DNA from: BOG-908 sp963795825
GTDB taxonomy: Bacteria > Pseudomonadota > Alphaproteobacteria > Acetobacterales > Acetobacteraceae
Direction: 5' to 3'
Length of the DNA stretch: 64,000 nt
NCBI GenBank assembly: GCA_963795825.1
Contig: CAWCIW010000005.1
Location: forward strand, 558,001-622,000
Each line of letters opens with the position of its first letter. Position 1 is the first letter of the stretch. Position numbers and translations under genes: made by a program. The notes under the pieces are model-generated. The model was not told the DNA's origin, ran no database searches, and saw only the letters and a list, made by a program, of their open reading frames with translations. Shown in pieces: positions 57,051 to 64,000 of the stretch.

Positions 57051-57779
57051 ATGAACGCCCAGCCCTCGCCATCCGCCCGCGCGCAACCCGCAACAGCCCC
57101 AGCCGCCCCCGCCTTGTTCGACCAGAAAGCCTTCCGCAGCGCCCTCGGCACCTTTGTCACCGGCGTCACCATAATCACCACGCGCGACGCAAACGGCCAA
57201 CCCGCCGGCCTGACCGCCAACAGCTTCAACTCCGTCTCCCTGGATCCGCCGATGGTCCTCTGGAGCCTCGCGCTGAACAGCACCAACCTGGATGCCTTCC
57301 GCCAGGCCTCCCACTGGGCCGTCCACATCCTCGCCGCCGGCCAGGAAGCCCTCTCCACCCAGTTCGCCACCCGCGAATCAGACCGCTTCCACAACGTCCC
57401 CACCACCCCGGGCCCCGCCGGCATTCCGCTGCTCGCCGATTACGCCGCCCGCTTCATCTGCCGCGCCGCCTTCGAATACGAAGGCGGCGACCACGCCATC
57501 TTCCTCGGCCACGTCGAAGCCTTCGAACAATCCAGCCGCACCCCCCTGGTCTACCACCAGGGCCGCTACGCCGGCGTATTCCCCGCCACCACCACCCGAT
57601 CCTCCGCCGCCAGCCTCGCCATCCTCGAAGACCGCGGCCTGGTCGAACGCGAGGCCGACCGCCTCCGCCTCACCCCGGAAGGCCGCACCATCGCCGAAGG
57701 CCTCGTATCCCTGGCCGAAACCACCCTCACCACCCACGAAGCCGCCGCCCTGCGCCACCTGCTGCCGCGCCTGGGGTGA
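57051..57779 (+). CDS. flavin reductase family protein with C-terminal winged-helix-like tail
   Basis: FMN-binding split-barrel flavin reductase of 242 residues. Residues about 28-180 hold the reductase domain: FRSALGTFVTGVTIITTRDA, GLTANSFNSVSLDPPMVLWS, SHWAVHILAA, and FLGHVEAFEQSSRTPLVYHQ. These enzymes supply reduced flavin to a partner monooxygenase or act alone on other substrates. The last 55 residues (AILEDRGLVEREADRLRLT, EAAALRHLLPRLG) resemble a MarR-type winged helix, a tail some members carry. The ATG at 57051 follows DUF1989 by 52 bases. Confidence 0.88.
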   Translation: MNAQPSPSARAQPATAPAAPALFDQKAFRSALGTFVTGVTIITTRDANGQPAGLTANSFNSVSLDPPMVLWSLALNSTNLDAFRQASHWAVHILAAGQEALSTQFATRESDRFHNVPTTPGPAGIPLLADYAARFICRAAFEYEGGDHAIFLGHVEAFEQSSRTPLVYHQGRYAGVFPATTTRSSAASLAILEDRGLVEREADRLRLTPEGRTIAEGLVSLAETTLTTHEAAALRHLLPRLG

Positions 57780-57784
57780 TCGCG

Positions 57785-57840
57785 CGAAGCAAGCAAGAAA
57801 GGCCTTCTTTTTCGAGAAAAAGAAGCAAAAAGCTTTTGTC
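57785..57840. repeat. composite hairpin repeat, single unit, copy 21
   Basis: Left unit only (TTCTTTTTCGAGAAAAAGAA with CAAAAAGCTTTTG), right after the flavin reductase stop. The rest of 57841-57969 shows no gene but has a degenerate third copy of the 88-base repeat near 57925-57969. Confidence 0.85.
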
Positions 57841-57969
57841 CCGTGCTGTCGCGCCCAAGCTGGATGCAGATTAGCCTGGTCACCGCCAACGCCGGCCACA
57901 AAGCGCGCCACCCCGCCCCAAACGTCGGGTCGAAAAGCCGTTATGGTGAGTCAGCTGGCGGTAATCTGC

Positions 57970-58144
57970 GAGCACCGGAGCGGAGTGGCCTCTCGGGGCC
58001 ATGAGCACCGGAGCACAGCAGATTGCCGCCAGATGGCCACCAGAACGGCTTTTCAGCGAGCACCGGAGCGGAGTGGCCTCTCGGGGCCGTGAGCACCGGA
58101 GCACAGCAGATTGCCGCCAGATGGCCACCAGAACGGCTTTTCAG
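57970..58144. repeat. tandem 88-base repeat, two copies, overlapping a stop codon
   Basis: Copies at 57970-58057 and 58058-58144 are identical but for one base (GGCCATGAG against GGCCGTGAG). Each has the hairpin GGCCTCTCGGGGCC and the twice-used GAGCACCGGAGC. The right copy covers the stop codon (TCA, 58141-58143) of the minus-strand gene that follows. Confidence 0.9.
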
Positions 58145-59625
58145 GCTACCAGACGCAGCCCCCGACGCCGCCCACCTACCGGCAAATCCAACGGCAAAGC
58201 CGCCTGCTCCACCACAACCTCCACCGCCGGATCTGCAATCCGCCGACCCAGATACGTCACCGCCAACGATCGGAACACGTAATCCAACACCGAGCTCGCC
58301 CGCTCCACATCCGGATCGCCCTCGACCGACCCGGCCGGCCCGAACCGCGTCAGCGCAAACGCGTCCACGAACTCCTCCAGCCGAACCCCATGCTGCAACC
58401 CCAGGCTCACCGCCTGCGCGAAACACTCCGCCAACCCACGCACCGCCGCACTCTCCCGCGGCAAACTCAACGAGATCTCCCCCAGCCGCCCATCTGCATA
58501 CTCGCCGGTGCGCACGAAAACCCGGTGCCCACCCACACTCACCTTCTGCGTCACCCCGGCATGCCGGGCCGGCAATGCCCGATGCACCGCCCCGAAACCC
58601 GCCCCATCCGCACCACCCGAAGCCGCCCCAGGCGCCGGCAAAGCCGCCCCCAAAGCCGCCACGCTGTGCAGATACGGCGCCACCGCATCGCGCATCGCCG
58701 CATGGGCGGACAACCCCGCCACCGGCAGCGGCACCTCCCCAACCAGCACCGCGGCCAGCGCCACCTCCGGCGACATAGCCGCCGCCGCAAGCCGGTCCTG
58801 CGCCGCCCGCGTCAGCCGCAGATCGCGCACCGGCGAGAAGGCCGGCGCGATCCCGCCCGTCTCCACCCCAAGCAACGCCTCCGCCGGACCAGGTGCGAAC
58901 ACCCCCGTGGACTCAATTGCACCCGGCGCGCAGCGTATCGCCACGCGCGCCGCAGCCGCCGCCTCCGCCAATCCCGGCACCACACAAGCCCGCGGCGGCG
59001 CCGGCCAGGCCGCGCCCGTCGCCAGCAGATCCGGCTGGTCGCCCTCGAGCGCCTGGTCCACGCAGCCGCGCATCAACGCCGCCAGACAGGCGCCCACCTC
59101 CCGCGCCGCCCGGCTCTCATACGCCACACCCAGACACGCCAGCAGGTCGTCCAACCCCGCCAACCCGATCTCCAGCCGCGCGGCGCCTGGCACCAGCAAC
59201 AGACTGGCCCGCGCCACCAGCCGGCAGGCCGCGGCAAACCCCGCCACATCGAACCCGCTGCCAGCCTCGTAGAACCCCGCAGCATTCACCCGGAACCCAG
59301 GCACGCCCGGCTCGCTCGCCCAAACCGCCGCATTCGGCGCCGCCTGCCGCTGGCACAGCAGAACCTGCACCCGCGCCGCCATCTCCGCGCTGGCCAGGCT
59401 GCTCTGCCCAGCCTGCCGCGCGCGCGACGCCAGCAATGTCAGCCAAACCGAAGCCGCCGCCGCCAGGCTCACCGGCCCGTCGCCAGGCACCAGCGCCGCC
59501 AGCGCCTCGGCCGCCCTGTCGTCCCAGCTGACCGGCAACGTCACCACGCGCGGCGGCTGGTCCGGATCGGCCCGGGCCGCCACCTGCCGCATTCTCGTGC
59601 CCTGCCACAGCCGGATTGCTTTCAT
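58141..59625 (-). CDS. TSCPD-domain protein derived from B12-dependent ribonucleotide reductase
   Basis: A 494-residue protein whose C-terminal third matches the TSCPD tail domain of class II ribonucleotide reductase (NrdJ): LPARHAGVTQKVSVGGHRVF, RTGEYADGRLGEISLSLPRE, LGLQHGVRLEEFVDAFALTR and SVLDYVFRSLAVTYLGRR. The middle keeps faint NrdJ-like stretches such as LEIGLAGLDDLLACLGVAYE and ETGGIAPAF. But the length is about half that of NrdJ, the large catalytic barrel and its cysteine triad are missing, and the C-terminal zinc-finger cysteines are not seen. So it cannot reduce ribonucleotides; a binding or regulatory role is an inference. It is followed downstream by a repeated element. Start ATG at 59625. 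Confidence 0.8.
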   Translation of the reverse strand: MKAIRLWQGTRMRQVAARADPDQPPRVVTLPVSWDDRAAEALAALVPGDGPVSLAAAASVWLTLLASRARQAGQSSLASAEMAARVQVLLCQRQAAPNAAVWASEPGVPGFRVNAAGFYEAGSGFDVAGFAAACRLVARASLLLVPGAARLEIGLAGLDDLLACLGVAYESRAAREVGACLAALMRGCVDQALEGDQPDLLATGAAWPAPPRACVVPGLAEAAAAARVAIRCAPGAIESTGVFAPGPAEALLGVETGGIAPAFSPVRDLRLTRAAQDRLAAAAMSPEVALAAVLVGEVPLPVAGLSAHAAMRDAVAPYLHSVAALGAALPAPGAASGGADGAGFGAVHRALPARHAGVTQKVSVGGHRVFVRTGEYADGRLGEISLSLPRESAAVRGLAECFAQAVSLGLQHGVRLEEFVDAFALTRFGPAGSVEGDPDVERASSVLDYVFRSLAVTYLGRRIADPAVEVVVEQAALPLDLPVGGRRRGLRLVA

Positions 59626-59705
59626 GGGCGCAGGTAAGCACGAAAGATTCAACTCGGAAACACAGATTTTGGGCTTTGGTGCGCGTAGACACACAGCATC
59701 TAGCG

Positions 59706-59899
59706 TAGCAAGGAAGAAAGGCCTTCTTTTTCGAGAAAAAGAAGCAAAAAGCTTCTATCGCGACGCCTGCACCCAGGCTTACCCGTTTTCCTGCCAATAA
59801 ACGGACCTGCAGAAAAGGCGCACGCCCACGTGCAGGCGTCACAGCAAAAGCTTTTTGCTTCTTTTTCTCGAAAAAGAAGGCCTTGCTCCCTTCCTTGCC
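59706..59899. repeat. composite hairpin repeat, copy 22 (complete)
   Basis: Both units have TTCTTTTTCGAGAAAAAGAA; spacer CGACGCCTGCACC and GTGCAGGCGTC. It fills most of the 304-base gap between divergent genes at 59625 and 59930; no other feature is visible there. Confidence 0.9.
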
Positions 59900-59929
59900 C
59901 ACTTCCCCACCCCTCCCTATAAGGCCGCA

Positions 59930-60424
59930 ATGGCAACCCTAGGCACCCGCCTCTTCACCCTCCTCCGCGGCCAGCCCGTCGGAAAGGACGCCGCCGGCAA
60001 CCTCTATTACCAGGACCGCAAAGCCCGCGCCCCCGGCCTGCGCCAACGCCGCTGGGTCATCTTCAATGGCCCCGAAGAAGCAACCGCGGTCCCCGCCGAG
60101 TGGCACGCCTGGCTGCACCACACCGTCGACGCGCCGCTCACCGAAGCGCCCCGCCAGCCCTGGCAGAAGCCGCATCTGCCGAACCGCACCGGCACCGCGC
60201 TCGCCTACCGCCCGGCCGGCCACGACTACAAAGGCGGCCACCGCGCCGCCGCCACCGGCGACTACGAAGCCTGGTCCCCCGACGGCATCGAGCTCCGCCT
60301 GCCCCCGCGTGACATCGCCGCCCTACCACCCCGCGACGTCACCCGCCCGAACGACATGCAAACCCTCCCGCCCGGCGACACGCCCATCTCAGCGTCCGGC
60401 CACACGCCCGCACAAGGCGCCTGA
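59930..60424 (+). CDS. NADH:ubiquinone oxidoreductase accessory subunit NDUFA12
   Basis: Complex I supernumerary subunit of 164 residues, homologue of mitochondrial NDUFA12, typical of alphaproteobacteria. Visible are TLLRGQPVGKDAAGNLYYQD, RRWVIFNGPEEATAVPAEWH with AWLHH, and a C-terminal AYRPAGHDYKGGHRAAATGD. It binds the peripheral arm of complex I on the cytoplasmic side. ATG at 59930. The block NDUFA12-mlaD-(small gene)-DUF2155 is tightly packed here. Confidence 0.92.
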   Translation: MATLGTRLFTLLRGQPVGKDAAGNLYYQDRKARAPGLRQRRWVIFNGPEEATAVPAEWHAWLHHTVDAPLTEAPRQPWQKPHLPNRTGTALAYRPAGHDYKGGHRAAATGDYEAWSPDGIELRLPPRDIAALPPRDVTRPNDMQTLPPGDTPISASGHTPAQGA

Positions 60425-60427
60425 AGC

Positions 60428-60925
60428 ATGGCCCGTCATAGCCTCCTCGAAATCGCCACCGGCGCCGCCGTCCTCCTCGTCGCCGGCGGCTTCCTGGTCT
60501 ACGCCGTAGCCAACACCGGCCAACGTATCGGCTCGGGCTACAGCCTGCACGCCCAGTTCGACCACGCCGACGGCCTCGGCACCGGCGCCGAAGTCCGTAT
60601 CGCCGGCGTGAAAGTCGGCAGCGTCGAGACCATCAAGCTCAACACCAAAACCTACCAGGCCGACGTGTCCTTCAGCGTCCAGAACGACGTGGCGCTGAGC
60701 ACGGACAGCTCGGCCACCATCTCCACCGACGGCCTGCTCGGCGGCAAATACCTGGCTCTGGCCACCGGCGGCGACGACGCCATGCTCAAGCCAGGCGCCG
60801 CCATCACCATCACCCAGGGTTCGGTGAACCTCGAGGCGCTGCTCGGCAAATACATCTTCGGCTCCACCTCCGGCAGCACCGCCAAACCCGCCCACGACCA
60901 GACCGGCGGCACGGCGCCAAAGTGA
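60428..60925 (+). CDS. mlaD: outer membrane lipid asymmetry protein MlaD (MCE domain)
   Basis: Periplasmic lipid-binding protein of the Mla phospholipid transport system, anchored to the inner membrane. It has an N-terminal membrane helix (IATGAAVLLVAGGFLVYAVA, 9-28) and one MCE domain (LHAQFDHADGLGTGAEVRIA, GVKVGSVETIKLN, STDGLLGGKYLALATGG). The tail NLEALLGKYIFGSTSG forms the expected hydrophobic helix of the hexameric channel. The 165-residue length is normal. No other mla genes are in the window. Confidence 0.92.
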   Translation: MARHSLLEIATGAAVLLVAGGFLVYAVANTGQRIGSGYSLHAQFDHADGLGTGAEVRIAGVKVGSVETIKLNTKTYQADVSFSVQNDVALSTDSSATISTDGLLGGKYLALATGGDDAMLKPGAAITITQGSVNLEALLGKYIFGSTSGSTAKPAHDQTGGTAPK

Positions 60926-61131
60926 ACGCCGCCTCCCGTCGCGCCTGGCCGCAGCCGGACGGCGAACCGGTGTCCTGCCGCGACAAGATCGAGATCCTCG
61001 AAGACAACCACGAGGAACTGCGCCACGTCATGCAGGACGCGTTCGAAGACGCCATCCTGATGGGCGTCGACCCGGCCTACATGCGCACGCTGATCAGCCA
61101 GCTCGTCTCCGAGCTGAAAGCGCCAAAGTGA
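60922..61131 (+). CDS. small acidic conserved-looking protein
   Basis: A 69-residue protein starting at GTG 60922, overlapping the mlaD stop by four bases, and overlapped in turn by the DUF2155 start. Sequence landmarks are PVSCRDKIEILEDNHEELRH and VMQDAFEDAILMGVDPAYMR, a helical, acidic pattern. The strict overlap on both sides makes translation likely. I do not know a name for it. Confidence 0.65.
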   Translation: MNAASRRAWPQPDGEPVSCRDKIEILEDNHEELRHVMQDAFEDAILMGVDPAYMRTLISQLVSELKAPK

Positions 61132-61559
61132 AGCACGCCACGCCGGCTCTTCCGCACAAAAGCCGCCATCGCCACGTGCTTCCCGCACTTGCCGTGTGCC
61201 TGCTCCTCCCGGCCATACCTTTGCGTGCCGAAACCGTCGAACCGCCCACCCTCTCGCCCGCGGATGCCTGGACGCCGCGCCAGGCCGGCACCCTGCGCGT
61301 GCTCAACAAGCTCGATTCCACCGTGACCACCCTCACCCTCAAGCTCGGCGAGACACGCACCCTCCAGACGCTCTCCATAACCCTCAAGGCCTGCGCCATA
61401 CGCCCGCCCGACCTCCCGCGCGACGCCGCCGCCGAGCTCACCGTCACCGACACGCGCCAGGAAATCCCGGCTTTCCAGGGCTGGATACTCGCCAACGAAC
61501 CCGCCGCCGCCATGCTGGAGCACCCCGTCTATGACATCCAGCTTGCCGGCTGCGTCTGA
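61128..61559 (+). CDS. DUF2155 domain periplasmic protein
   Basis: Exported protein of 143 residues with a signal peptide (HVLPALAVCLLLPAIPLRAE) and the DUF2155 domain: TLRVLNKLDSTVTTLTLKLG, LQTLSITLKACAIRPPDLP, and FQGWILANEPAAAMLEHPVY, DIQLAGC. The two cysteines in KAC and AGC may form a disulfide. The function is unknown; the gene often sits by mla or complex I assembly genes in alphaproteobacteria. GTG start at 61128 overlaps the upstream stop. Its end overlaps the otsB start by about 29 bases. Confidence 0.88.
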   Translation: MKHATPALPHKSRHRHVLPALAVCLLLPAIPLRAETVEPPTLSPADAWTPRQAGTLRVLNKLDSTVTTLTLKLGETRTLQTLSITLKACAIRPPDLPRDAAAELTVTDTRQEIPAFQGWILANEPAAAMLEHPVYDIQLAGCV

Positions 61560-62409
61560 CGCCCCCCCGCCCGGACGCGCGGCCCTGAACGCGCCCCCAA
61601 AAGGCGCGACCTCGCACCAGACCGCCGAGAATGCGCCGTCGCACCAACCTTCCGACCAAGCGGCGTCGCGCCAAACCCGTCACCCAGCGGCCCGCGACAT
61701 CCCCCCACCCCACCAGGCCGCCTACCTGCTGGACTTCGACGGCACCCTCGTCGACATCGCCCCAGCGCCCGACCTCGTCACCGTGGACCCGAGCCTGCCC
61801 GCCACCCTGCGTGCCCTCTGCCAACGCACCGGCGGCGCCGTCGCCATCGTCACCGGCCGCCCGATCGCCCAGGTCGACGCCCTCCTGGCCGACACCGTCA
61901 CCGCCATCGCCGGCGAACACGGCACCGCCCTGCGCCACCAGCCAGGCGGCCCGATCGAAACCATCACCCTGCCCGCCATCCCGCCGCACTGGCGCACCGC
62001 CGCCCAGGTCGCGATCGACGCCCACCCCGGAACCCTGTTCGAGCCGAAACGCCACGGCTTCGTGCTGCACTACCGCGCCCGCCCCGACGCCGGCCCGCCG
62101 CTGCTCATCCTCCTGCGCGCCCTCCTCGCAGAACAGCCCGGCTACGAGCTGATGGCCGCCAAGATGGCCTGGGAAATCCGCCCCGCGGGCGTGAGCAAGG
62201 CCACCGCCGTGCACGCGATCATGCGCCACCCGCCCTTTGCCGGCCGCATCCCGATCTATATCGGCGACGACGTCACCGACGAGGACGGCATCCAGGCCGC
62301 CATTGCCCTGGGCGGCCTCGGCCTGCGCGTTCCCGAAACTTTCGATACGCCGGCTCACGTTCGGGCCTGGCTCGCCGGACAGGCCGGTCAGCAGCAAGAA
62401 AGCAAGTAG
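61531..62409 (+). CDS. otsB: trehalose-6-phosphate phosphatase
   Basis: HAD-family phosphatase of 292 residues that releases phosphate from trehalose-6-phosphate, the last step of OtsA/OtsB trehalose synthesis. The HAD motif I is YLLDFDGTLVDIAP at about residues 65-78; IVTGRPIAQVDALL is motif II; KMAWEIRPAGVSKATAV and YIGDDVTDEDGIQAA are motifs III and IV. An unusual N-terminal extension of about 60 residues is rich in Pro, Ala, Gln and His and may not be translated if a later start is used. The last residues and the TAG stop fall inside repeat copy 23. OtsA is not in the window. Confidence 0.93.
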   Translation: MTSSLPAASDAPPPGRAALNAPPKGATSHQTAENAPSHQPSDQAASRQTRHPAARDIPPPHQAAYLLDFDGTLVDIAPAPDLVTVDPSLPATLRALCQRTGGAVAIVTGRPIAQVDALLADTVTAIAGEHGTALRHQPGGPIETITLPAIPPHWRTAAQVAIDAHPGTLFEPKRHGFVLHYRARPDAGPPLLILLRALLAEQPGYELMAAKMAWEIRPAGVSKATAVHAIMRHPPFAGRIPIYIGDDVTDEDGIQAAIALGGLGLRVPETFDTPAHVRAWLAGQAGQQQESK

Positions 62410-62575
62410 TCCTTTTTCGAGAAAAAGGACCAAAAAGCTTTTGCTATGACGCCTGCCCAGAAATCGTGGCAGTATTCGCAGGCGCATCGACGTGCAGAAA
62501 AGAAGTAGGCCTGAATGCAGCCGTCGGAGCAAAAGCTTTTTGGTCCTTTTTCTCGAAAAAGGACGACTTGCTTAC
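62394..62575. repeat. composite hairpin repeat, copy 23 (complete)
   Basis: Both units TTTTTCGAGAAAAA. The left edge (AAGAAAGCAAGTAG) encodes the last codons and stop of otsB; the right edge abuts the stop of the convergent ferredoxin reductase gene. Confidence 0.9.
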
Positions 62576-62578
62576 TGC

Positions 62579-63352
62579 CTACTTCTCCACGAAGGCCTTC
62601 TCGATCACGAACTCGCCCTGACGCGTATTCGTCCCCTCAACCCACCCGCCAGCCTCGAACCACGCGCCGAAATCCGTCAACAACCCAGGGCTGCCGCACA
62701 GCATCACCCGGTCCTGCGCCCGGTCCACCGGCGCCAACCCCAGCTCCGCCGGCAGCTTGCCACTGAAGATAAGGTCCGTCGGCCGCCCCTGGTTGCGGAA
62801 CGCCTCGCGCGTCACCGTCGGGTAATACAGCAGCTTCTCCGCGATCACCTCGCCCAGCAGCTCGTGATCCCGCAACTCGTGGACGATCTCGCGCTCATAG
62901 GCGAGCTCCGCGACCGTGCGCACGCCGTGCACCAGGATCACCCGCTCGAACGGCTCGTAGGTATCCGGGTCCTTGATCAGGCTCATGAACGGCGCCAGCC
63001 CCGTCCCTGTTCCCACCAGATACAGGTTGCGCCCCGGCAGCAGGCTCTCGGCCAGCAGCGTGCCCACCGGCTTGCGCCCGATCAGCACGCTGTCGCCCGG
63101 CGCGATATGCTGCAGGCGCGAGGTCAGCGGCCCGTCCGGCACCTTTATGCTGAGGAACTGCAGCTGCTCCTCCCAGCTCGCACTCACCATGCTGTAGGCC
63201 CGCAGCAGCGGCCGTCCGTCCACCAGCAGCCCGATCATCGAGAACTGCCCGCTCTTGAAGCGGAAGGTGGGATCGCGGGTGCAGGTGAAGCTGAAAAGCG
63301 TGTCGGTCCAGTGATGGACGGTCAGGACTTTCTCGTCGAAAAAGGCGCTCAT
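62579..63352 (-). CDS. fpr: ferredoxin-NADP reductase
   Basis: FAD-dependent ferredoxin (flavodoxin)-NADP+ reductase of 257 residues, bacterial Fpr subclass. The FAD motif is RAYSMVSASWEEQLQF (R-x-Y-S), followed by GPLTSRLQHIAPGDSVLIGR, the NADP-binding GTGTGLAPFMSLI and LVHGVRTVAELAYEREIVHE, then MLCGSPGLLTDF. The C-terminus ends AFVEK, as in many proteobacterial Fprs. Start ATG at 63352. Confidence 0.95.
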   Translation of the reverse strand: MSAFFDEKVLTVHHWTDTLFSFTCTRDPTFRFKSGQFSMIGLLVDGRPLLRAYSMVSASWEEQLQFLSIKVPDGPLTSRLQHIAPGDSVLIGRKPVGTLLAESLLPGRNLYLVGTGTGLAPFMSLIKDPDTYEPFERVILVHGVRTVAELAYEREIVHELRDHELLGEVIAEKLLYYPTVTREAFRNQGRPTDLIFSGKLPAELGLAPVDRAQDRVMLCGSPGLLTDFGAWFEAGGWVEGTNTRQGEFVIEKAFVEK

Positions 63353-63387
63353 GACGGGGTTTTTGCGCAGTGCGGGAGGGAGCGCAA

Positions 63388-63570
63388 GGCGAGGCAAGGC
63401 AAGCAGTCCTTTTTTGAAAAAAAGGACCAAAAAACTTTTGCTCCCCCGCCTGCCCGCGCGCCCGCGCCCTTCCTGCCAGACCTCGTGCTGCAGAAATAAC
63501 GCGATCGCCAATGCCACCGGGGAGCAAAAGTTTTTTGCTTCTTTTTTGCAAAAAAGAAGGCCTTCCTTCC
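63388..63570. repeat. composite hairpin repeat, copy 24 (complete)
   Basis: Both units TTTTTTGAAAAAAA-like, with CCCGCCTGCCCGCG in the spacer. The right end AAGAAGG precedes the M61 start by about a dozen bases. Lies between divergent genes. Confidence 0.9.
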
Positions 63571-63574
63571 TCCC

Positions 63575-64000
63575 ATGATCCGCAAACTCCCGCTCCTCCT
63601 CCTGGCCCTGACCACCCCCGCACTGGCCGCCAACCCCACGCCAGTCCCCCTCCCGCCCCCTCTGCCCACCCCAGCCGACAAACCCTTCCCCGGCCAGATC
63701 GAGCTCCAGGTCGACGCCACCAACACCGCCCAGCACATCGTCCAGGTCGCCGAGACGATCCCCGTCCCGCCAGACGGCCAGCTCACCTTGCTGTTCCCCA
63801 GATGGCTGCCCGGCAACCACGGCCCCACCGGCCCCCTGGCCTCCCTCGCCGGCCTTATCCTCACCGCAGACGGCCACCCGGTACCCTGGCAGCGCGACCC
63901 CGTGGACATGGGCGCGTTCCACCTCGCCCTGCCAGCCGGCGCCCGCGCCATACAGGCCCGCTTCCAGTTCCTCTCCCCGCTGGACGAAAAGGATGCCCGC
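63575..64000 (+). CDS. M61 family peptidase (glycyl aminopeptidase type), N-terminal part
   Basis: Cut by the window edge after 142 residues. It has a signal peptide (MIRKLPLLLLALTTPALAAN) and the N-terminal beta domain of M61 peptidases: FPGQIELQVDATNTAQHIVQ, VAETIPVPPDGQLTLLFPRW and LPGNHGPTGPLASLAGLILT, WQRDPVDMGAFHLALPAG. The HExxH zinc site would lie beyond the window. The only purine-rich stretch before the ATG at 63575 is the end of repeat copy 24. Confidence 0.85.
   Translation, partial: MIRKLPLLLLALTTPALAANPTPVPLPPPLPTPADKPFPGQIELQVDATNTAQHIVQVAETIPVPPDGQLTLLFPRWLPGNHGPTGPLASLAGLILTADGHPVPWQRDPVDMGAFHLALPAGARAIQARFQFLSPLDEKDAR

Noticed and set aside
58141..59625. Functional class II ribonucleotide reductase
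   Set aside because: About half the normal length, no catalytic cysteine set, and no B12-binding barrel motifs.
5723..63570. Insertion sequences
   Set aside because: No transposase-like frame is present near any repeat copy, and no flanking target-site duplication could be made out by eye.

Overview
The window comes from a high-GC alphaproteobacterium, most likely a member of the Acetobacteraceae or a close relative. This rests on the hopanoid gene hpnH, an NDUFA12-mlaD-DUF2155 block, a DUF421 protein, a proteobacterial spore-photolyase-like radical SAM protein, and a dense family of intergenic hairpin repeats of a kind I associate with that family. The assignment is an inference from gene content; no rRNA is present.

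Layout. 0-13.6 kb: hflX (cut by the left edge), a GH17-GT2 glucan synthase, DUF3429, an MFS transporter, hpnH, tlyA, a diguanylate cyclase, GH15, a short-chain dehydrogenase and a DUF421 operon. 13.9-22.7 kb: a one-direction glycan cluster of seven genes (two nucleotide-sugar epimerases, one fused to a barrel-like N-terminal domain; a B12-type radical SAM enzyme; a GT4; three CgeB-like glycosyltransferases). 23-31.9 kb: CHRD protein, tRNA-Lys, two cyclophilins, coaD, gyrA, an SPFH protein and a spore-photolyase-like protein. 32-48.3 kb: an AAA ATPase, three members of the ligase-associated DNA repair set (ligase, exonuclease, Lhr-type helicase) lying apart from one another, a LuxR regulator divergent from a giant repeat protein. 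48.4-51.2 kb: a low-GC island of decayed defence and toxin-antitoxin genes (DUF262/DUF1524 protein, vapBC remnant). 51.3-58 kb: genes of unknown role, a BLUF photoreceptor, YqcI/YcgG, DUF1989 and a flavin reductase. 58-64 kb: a ribonucleotide-reductase-derived TSCPD protein, NDUFA12, mlaD, DUF2155, otsB, a ferredoxin-NADP reductase and the start of an M61 peptidase.

Two features run through the whole window. First, 24 copies of a composite hairpin repeat sit between genes; the complete form is a long inverted repeat whose arms each carry their own palindrome. Several copies touch start codons, stop codons or ribosome binding sites. Second, at least 13 genes, including the essential gyrA, show a clean single reading-frame shift with conserved protein on both sides. 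This suggests indel errors in the sequence rather than gene death; only the 48.4-51.2 kb island looks truly decayed.

The best candidates for undescribed biology are the seven-gene glycan cluster, the catalytically empty RNR-like protein, and the hairpin repeat family.
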